Source: Strigops habroptila
Lineage: Eukaryota > Chordata > Aves > Psittaciformes > Psittacidae
Reading direction: 5' to 3'
DNA length: 64,000 nt
Assembly (NCBI RefSeq): GCF_004027225.2
Contig: NC_044296.2
Coordinates: forward strand, 4,322,796-4,386,795
In this document: positions 58,906 through 64,000 of the stretch, one piece after another
Layout of the letters: the number at the start of each line of letters is the position of its first letter
How positions within the stretch are numbered: the first letter of the stretch is position 1
Made by a program: the position numbers and the translations under genes
Notes under the pieces: generated by a model
The model's database searches: none
Seen by the model: only the letters and a program-made list of their open reading frames with translations
What the model was told of the DNA's origin: nothing

Positions 58906-59979
58906 TTCAAACTTCAGCACGGAACTTCTTATGATCTGAAAACTGTATTTCATCTCAACATATAAGCCGACAACCCCGGTTTGTACAGACATATCAAGTA
59001 ATATATGCCTCTTTACTTGATCCTGTTCAAGGCCACGCAGGGCTGTAAGTACAACTGTGGAGGCAATAACAAATCAGAGAATAATTCTTAGCCACGGCTT
59101 GGAGGGATGCAGTGCCACCGCTGCCTCAGCTCTGCCGGCTCACCCAGCTCTGGCCCCTGTCATCCTGCAGCTACCAAAATCATATCTCAGGTAAATGCAG
59201 AAGTGTGCTCAACTCACTCATGCCACTTGTGCCTACAGTCCCAGATTTCACTGTAATTCCTCACCTATTTTCCTCTTTTTCTCCAACTTGTTGCCCTTAA
59301 TCTGGTTTTTCATTTCCCCCTTACCAAATTCCTGTCTTGTTGAAGCCAGCACCTCTGGCTCAGCTGTTTCTCTTCCGATGGAAAGCTCAGCCAGCATTCC
59401 AGCTCTGCTGCCCATCTCCCTCCCTGTGCAAGATGCCTGGGTTAGACCATCTGATCCGAACCCAGAGCCATGAATGCTTCAGCACTGGAGATGAAGGTAC
59501 GACTCTTCTCTACACCAACTTGAGCAGAGGAAGGCAATGTACTGCTGCAGAGGATTAAAGCACTTGTCCTAAAGCCCAGCATCTGCTCCTAAGGAAAGCA
59601 GAATGCCCTGCTAGCCTGGAATACCTATTTTCTCTGGTCAAAAACCTGAATTTTGGTGGTGAGCAGCACCCACAAGTCTGTGTGTTTGACCCTCACTTAG
59701 CCTCTGACATTAGCAAGGCAGAAAATTCACAGTCCCTCCAAAGCAGGGAACTGTAATTGCATCTCCACTGACAGACGCTGGTTGTTGAACTGTGAGGAGC
59801 AACAGGGGATTTCTTGCTCTCTGTTCTTAAAGGCACAGCAAGATGGAGCTCCCTTGTTCCTCACCCACTGCAATTATTTTCTGTCTTTTCCATTTTGAGC
59901 TGCATCTTTCCTCTGTGCCAAGCTTCCATTGTTGCAGGACAGCGCCTGGTCCTTGTACTGAGAGTGCACGGAAGGGCCA

Positions 59980-60030
59980 GAGAAGAACGAAAGAAAGAAA
60001 GAGGAAGGGAGAGGAGGAGGGAGGAAGGAG
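59980..60030. repeat. Purine-rich (GAAA)n/(GGA)n tract
   Basis: A strand-asymmetric A/G tract (AAAGAAAGAAAGAGGAAGGG, then AGAGGAGGAGGGAGGAAGGA) with a single pyrimidine interruption near its start. Confidence 0.8.
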
Positions 60031-60129
60031 TAACATTAAAAATCAACGGTTTCTCTTCCTCCCATTTTAGGTCACACAAAGTCTTCCCAACTTTACGACA
60101 AGGCATATTGAAAAACCCCCAGTAAATTC

Positions 60130-60460
60130 ATGAACATGCACTTATTACTTAGCAGACAAATTACATTTCTTCCGAAATGTTCCAAAATGCATTCATTTTC
60201 AGAGTACATTACTTTCATAATACTGTGTGGAACATTAAATGAGAATTTCCCTGACTTGGCTACAGAGCACATTTTGATATTTCATAGCCTGACACAGAGC
60301 TCAGGGTAACTAATGAAAATCTTCTCGAAAAGTGACAATCTTGTCTAGCAGCCTCGCCTGGTGAAGAGATTGCAACATAAAACAGATGAGTGCCCTGCTT
60401 GACAGCTAATTGTGTCGGGCTTAATTACAACAAGCAGGATTTAATCGGCTGTGCAGTGCA
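60130..60460. other. Candidate conserved non-coding element
   Basis: AT-rich text with GACAGCTAATTGTG, GGGCTTAATTACAAC, GGATTTAATCGGC and TTGCAACATAAAACAGATG; TGACAG (MEIS/PBX-type) beside TAATTG (homeodomain-type) is a common enhancer arrangement. It overlaps the start of a long frame (60390-61025) that opens on GTG, not ATG, and has no protein signature. Confidence 0.3.
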
Positions 60461-61571
60461 GTTTTTTAGGATGGGGGAACCATCTGGAAGGTACCTTGCT
60501 CCTAGGCTGATGGAGGGGTGGGAATCGCTGCCTTTCAAAGACAGGGGAGCGACTGTGCGGGGACTGAAATGCAGCAGTAGCGCCTTCCTCAGTGTATTTC
60601 ATTGGAGCTGCTTGATGAATTGGAGAGATATTTTATGCATACCCCCACGCTGCTGCCTTGTGAAGACAAGGCTTTGCAAACCTGCCCGGGCTCAATTTGA
60701 TGAGCCTCGTCCCCTTCCGTGGCCCTGTGCTGTGGCCAGAGCTCGCCACAGAGCTGTCAAGTTTCACATCTTGAGTCATTCTCTCGGTCCTTTGCCTCCC
60801 TTGTCCCTGCCCATGGGCAGCCCCAGCATGGGACAGAGCTGTGCTGCAGCCAAGGGGAAGTGCTGCAAAGGGAACCCCTTGGTGTCATTGGCCTGGCCTG
60901 CTTTGCAGCCTGGCACGAGAGTCCTGCACACCAGAGAACCAAGAGCTGGAGAGCTCTGTTTATACTGGCATGAAAATATTCAGAAGGGAAGTGCCCTAAG
61001 TCAGGGATGTCCAGGATATCAGTAGGAGAGGAGGGACAGGAAGGAAGAATTAGCTCTTTGCACTGGTATGTATGCTCCTTCCAGGCTGAACATCAACACT
61101 CAGGGAGTACAGGCTAGGGAATACTCCAGCACTTACCCTGGTGAGGCTGACACCATCCCTGCTGAACTTTGGTGGAAACAGGCTATTGACAACAGACAAC
61201 TCCCTCAGAACTAAAGCAGGCTAAAGCAGTCCTTCATTCTCTCCCCCTGAATAGATTTAATACACAGCTATTAAAACAGTCCTCTGTCATGTCAGAACAA
61301 GGAAGAATGAAACATGCATTTCAAAGCCTTTGAAATAACAACAACAACAAAAGGCTCTTGCTAGCGCAGGAATCCTTTGGTACCGCATAACTGGCAAGAG
61401 CTGTGCCCACAGGCTGGTCCCTGCAGGCAGGAACAGGGCTGCTCCTGTCCCTGGAGCCTGGCAGCCCCAGCAGCACTGCCCTGGAGCAAGCAGCAGGCAG
61501 GGCCTGGCTCCAGGCTGCCCTCACTCCGGCACAAGGCGATCAGTGCTGGTGCAATGGAGATTTGGCCTCAG

Positions 61572-61945
61572 AGAATCATAGAATAGTTAAGGTTGCAAAG
61601 GACCTTAAGATCATCTAGTTCCAACCCCCCTGCCATGGGCAGGGACACCTCGCACTAAACCATGTGGTCCAAGGCTCTGTCCGCCCTGGCCTTGAACACT
61701 GCCAGGGATGGAGCATCCACAACTTCCTTGGGCAACCCGTTCCAGTGCTTCACCACCCTCACTGTAAAGAACTTCTTCCTTTTATCTAATCTAAACTTCT
61801 CCTGTTTAAGTTCGAACCCGTTACCCCTTGTCCTACCACTACAGTTCCTAATGAAGAGTCCCTCTCCAGCATCCTTATAGGCCCCCTTCAGATACTGGAA
61901 GGCTGCTCTGAGGTCTCCACGCAGCCCCAGCCTGTGCCCAGGCAA
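61572..61945 (-). repeat. CR1 LINE 3' end (ORF2 C-terminus plus 3' UTR)
   Basis: This minus-strand CR1 ends in an octamer-type tail (AGAATCATAGAATAG on the + strand, at 61573). The 3' UTR and the last ~100 codons of ORF2 are intact in frame: LGLRGDLRAAFQYLKGAYKD, then SGRTRGNGFELKQEKFRLDK, then VVDAPSLAVFKARAD. The frame is better kept and the 3' UTR closer to consensus than in the copy at 106-492, so this insertion is younger. It is 5'-truncated within ORF2 and cannot be active. Confidence 0.95.
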
Positions 61946-63378
61946 AGAATTACTCACTGCAAACTTCTGGGACAAAGTCAGTCACAAAAGGCACCTCTGA
62001 GCACTCTATGTGTGAGGTGTGCAGACACATTCCTCACTTCAGGGATGTTTATCCAGCAGTCTTTGCTGCTGGGTAGCAGCAGTACCTGCAAGGGGATTGA
62101 GTCCTTGGTGTCCATCCACTGCTGTTTTCATCTACCAAGAGCTGGCTCAGCGAGGTCCCTCGGGAGGGAGCCCCAGCAGGGAACTCTCAGGATGTAACAG
62201 CCCTCAGCAGCAGCACAGCCCTCACCCTCACCCAAGCCCCTGTGTTTAACCCCCTCACCTCTCCATGCCTTGGCATCACTTGCTGGGCCCTTCCCTCTGT
62301 GGCTGCTGGTGCAGGTCTGGTTCTATTCCTGGCCACAGGGCTCTAATCCATTTCCCAGCCTCAGCCGCTTGTTTTGCCTTGGCTCCACGGTGAACATCCT
62401 TCACCTCATGCAGAGTTTTTCTTGGTGTAATTGACTTGAGGCATCTTCCTCTTTTTTTGCTGTTCTCTGTCTGTTTTACCCAGTCTTCTACAGTTTGATC
62501 TGTGAGAGGCTGCTGTGAGCTCCCTGCTGGGCTGACATTGATCCCACACCACCCATCTCCTCCAGTGCTGATGGAGTCACGGATGATCACAGTGTGGTGT
62601 CAGAGGAGTGCTCCTGCCTCCCCTTCCCTGCTGCTGGATTCTGACCAGGCAGCGTGGCCAGGGCATGGCCCCTCTGCACTGAGCAGAAGAGGCCCCACAG
62701 CACCTTGTACATTGTATGGGATTTTTGGGATCTGCAGGACAGCGTAGGTGAGTCCTCTTAATTTTCAGTGCTAAATCCACTCAAAGCCATGCAGGCTGAT
62801 GAGCAGTGATGTACTAGGACAGGTCCATGTCCATGGGAGCAGTGAAGCTTCTTTGAAGGGTGGATGTGAGCCATGGGGTGGAAGAGCCACCTGAGAACAG
62901 CACACTCAGCCCTGTTCAGGGTGAGGGCTGAGCCCAGCAACCTTGTCTGGTGATCCAAGTGACCAACAAAAGCAAAGCCCAGAGCTCTGGGCTCAGCAGG
63001 GGCTCATGTACAGACTCATGGCAGATCCAGGCGGGCTTCAGGCTGGTTTTTATGCCTGGGGTACTTGAGAGAGTCCTTAGGAAGTTGGAGGGAGCACGCC
63101 AGTGAGCCTGGGAGGATACACAGTGGCTCCAGCCTCCTGTCATTGCCTCACACCCACCCTAGTTAGGTCTGCACCCTCTCTAAGAAGCTGTTGTGGGTTT
63201 ACCTGAAAGGAAAGTGGGAGCAGAATTTAGCCCAGGCTCCGAGTTCCTTGGCCTTAGACCGGACGCATGGAAGCAGAGCTGCTGTGCAGCCATCACTGCC
63301 CCCTCCAACGCTGCTCTGGGTCTGCTGAAGTGACTCCCAGCTCTGCCCAGTGCCTGATACTGGGAACTGAAGCACACT
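61946..63378. other. Gene-free stretch
   Basis: No gene or clear repeat was recognised. Open frames of ~100 codons (for example 62276-62590 on the minus strand) lack motifs. Confidence 0.4.
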
Positions 63379-63396
63379 GGGGGGGGGGTGTGTGTG
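63379..63396. repeat. (G)10(TG)4 simple repeat
   Basis: Ten G residues followed by a short TG run. Confidence 0.9.
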
Positions 63397-63439
63397 CAGC
63401 AACATCTTCAGAGCCTGTCTGTGAACAAGCAGCACAACC

Positions 63440-63580
63440 CACTGGTTACAGCAGGCCCGCGGCACCTGCAGCACTTGGGTTCATTCCCAGACTTCTCACA
63501 CGACCTTGGGCAAACCACTTGACCTTCTATTTTCCTGCCCCTTTGTTCAAATGAGAGAAATGAGACCATCTGCAGGGAAA
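63440..63580 (+). repeat. MIR-like SINE
   Basis: CACTTGGGTTCATTCCCAGA, then CACACGACCTTGGGCAAACC and ACTTGACCTTCTATTTTCCT match the MIR order (CTGGGTTCGAATCCCAGCTCTGCC...TGTGACCTTGGGCAAGTCACTTAACCTCTCTGAGCCTCAGTTTCC). This is the clearest MIR copy in the window, covering the CORE region and part of the tail. Confidence 0.7.
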
Positions 63581-63734
63581 AGCTCCGAGATCTCTAGAGA
63601 AGCAGCTCCTGCATCCATGCTCATTGCAAAACCTTCCTTCTGTTTTTTCTCCCTCTCTCCTCTGTAATTTCCAAGCCCATAATCATTAACCATCCCCCAA
63701 TGAGCTCCCCCCCCCAGCTATTAGTCTCTCTTGT

Positions 63735-63855
63735 GCCCATTTTACAACTGCAAAACCCAAGAAGCAAGGTCAGCCACTGGCAGAGGCAGAAGAGCATGAG
63801 AGCAGCCCATTTTCCATACCAGCATCCCTGCTTTTGACCACTAGACCTTCCTACA
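63735..63855 (-). repeat. MIR-like SINE, inverted to the previous one
   Basis: GTGCCCATTTTACAACTGCA, then GAAGCAAGGTCAGCCACTGG and CAGAGGCAGAAGAGCATGAG, ending GACCACTAGACCTTCC, follows the MIR minus strand (CCCATTTTACAGATGAGGAAACTGAGG...AAGGTCACACAGCTAGTAAGTGGCAGAGC...CCACTACACC). Confidence 0.6.
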
Positions 63856-64000
63856 TTAGGAAAACATATCAGGGGAAGCCAGACGACGAGCACTGTCCAC
63901 AGTGCTAATCTTCAGAGGACCATATTAGTGCAATTTGATGTCAAGACACCTTATCTATCATGAAGCAAGGAGTAAGATTAAAGGACTGGAATTACAAGTG

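Noticed and set aside
60390-61025. 211-codon + strand frame, the longest in the right half
   Set aside because: The first codon is GTG rather than ATG, no protein family signature is seen, and the 5' part overlaps an enhancer-like AT-rich block.
61655-61975. 106-codon minus-strand frame
   Set aside because: It is the C-terminus of CR1 ORF2 (RTRGNG, APSLAVFKAR), already covered by the CR1 entry.

Overview
This is nuclear DNA from a bird. Three protein genes with conserved vertebrate exon structure (CIB3, RAB8A, TPM4) sit beside CR1 LINE 3' ends of avian type. The gene set and order match human 19p13.1 read in reverse (TPM4-RAB8A-HSH2D-CIB3). In birds this segment lies on a gene-dense microchromosome (chicken chromosome 28 by known synteny). 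The species cannot be fixed from the sequence; the CR1 style suggests a neoavian bird.

Layout. 1-1.3 kb: a CR1 3' end and a spacer. 1.36-5.6 kb: CIB3 on the + strand, six coding exons, complete (187 aa). 5.6-10 kb: the space between two convergent gene tails, probably filled largely by RAB8A 3' UTR; no HSH2D exon is visible there. 9.97-13.33 kb: RAB8A on the - strand, eight coding exons, complete (207 aa). 13.33-13.52 kb: a compact RAB8A promoter with CRE and CCAAT motifs, directly behind the TPM4 poly(A) site. 13.5-22.7 kb: TPM4 on the - strand with two promoters/first exons (1a for the 284-aa form, 1b for the 248-aa form) and two alternative last coding exons (a striated-muscle type and a non-muscle type). 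24.2-24.4 kb: an orphan CpG-island promoter with YY1 and ZNF143-like motifs and no recognised gene. 32.66-32.92 kb: a single-exon ubiquitin-like microprotein, clearly the bird TINCR/TUBL product (87 aa), divergent from TPM4. 33-64 kb: about 31 kb without a recognisable gene. It holds very old amniote repeats (MIR-like SINEs and an unassigned dispersed family), a degenerate tandem repeat at 43 kb, another CR1 3' end at 61.6 kb, and AT-rich blocks that look like candidate conserved non-coding elements.

The genes do not form an operon or pathway. CIB3 is a calcium sensor (hair-cell transduction in the family), RAB8A a trafficking GTPase, TPM4 an actin-filament coiled coil, and TINCR a keratinocyte-linked ubiquitin-like protein. 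The most notable points are the intact TINCR microprotein in a bird next to TPM4, the dual-promoter and dual-tail TPM4 gene, the orphan promoter at 24.3 kb, and the absence of HSH2D from its expected position. No viral element, CRISPR array or tRNA gene was seen.
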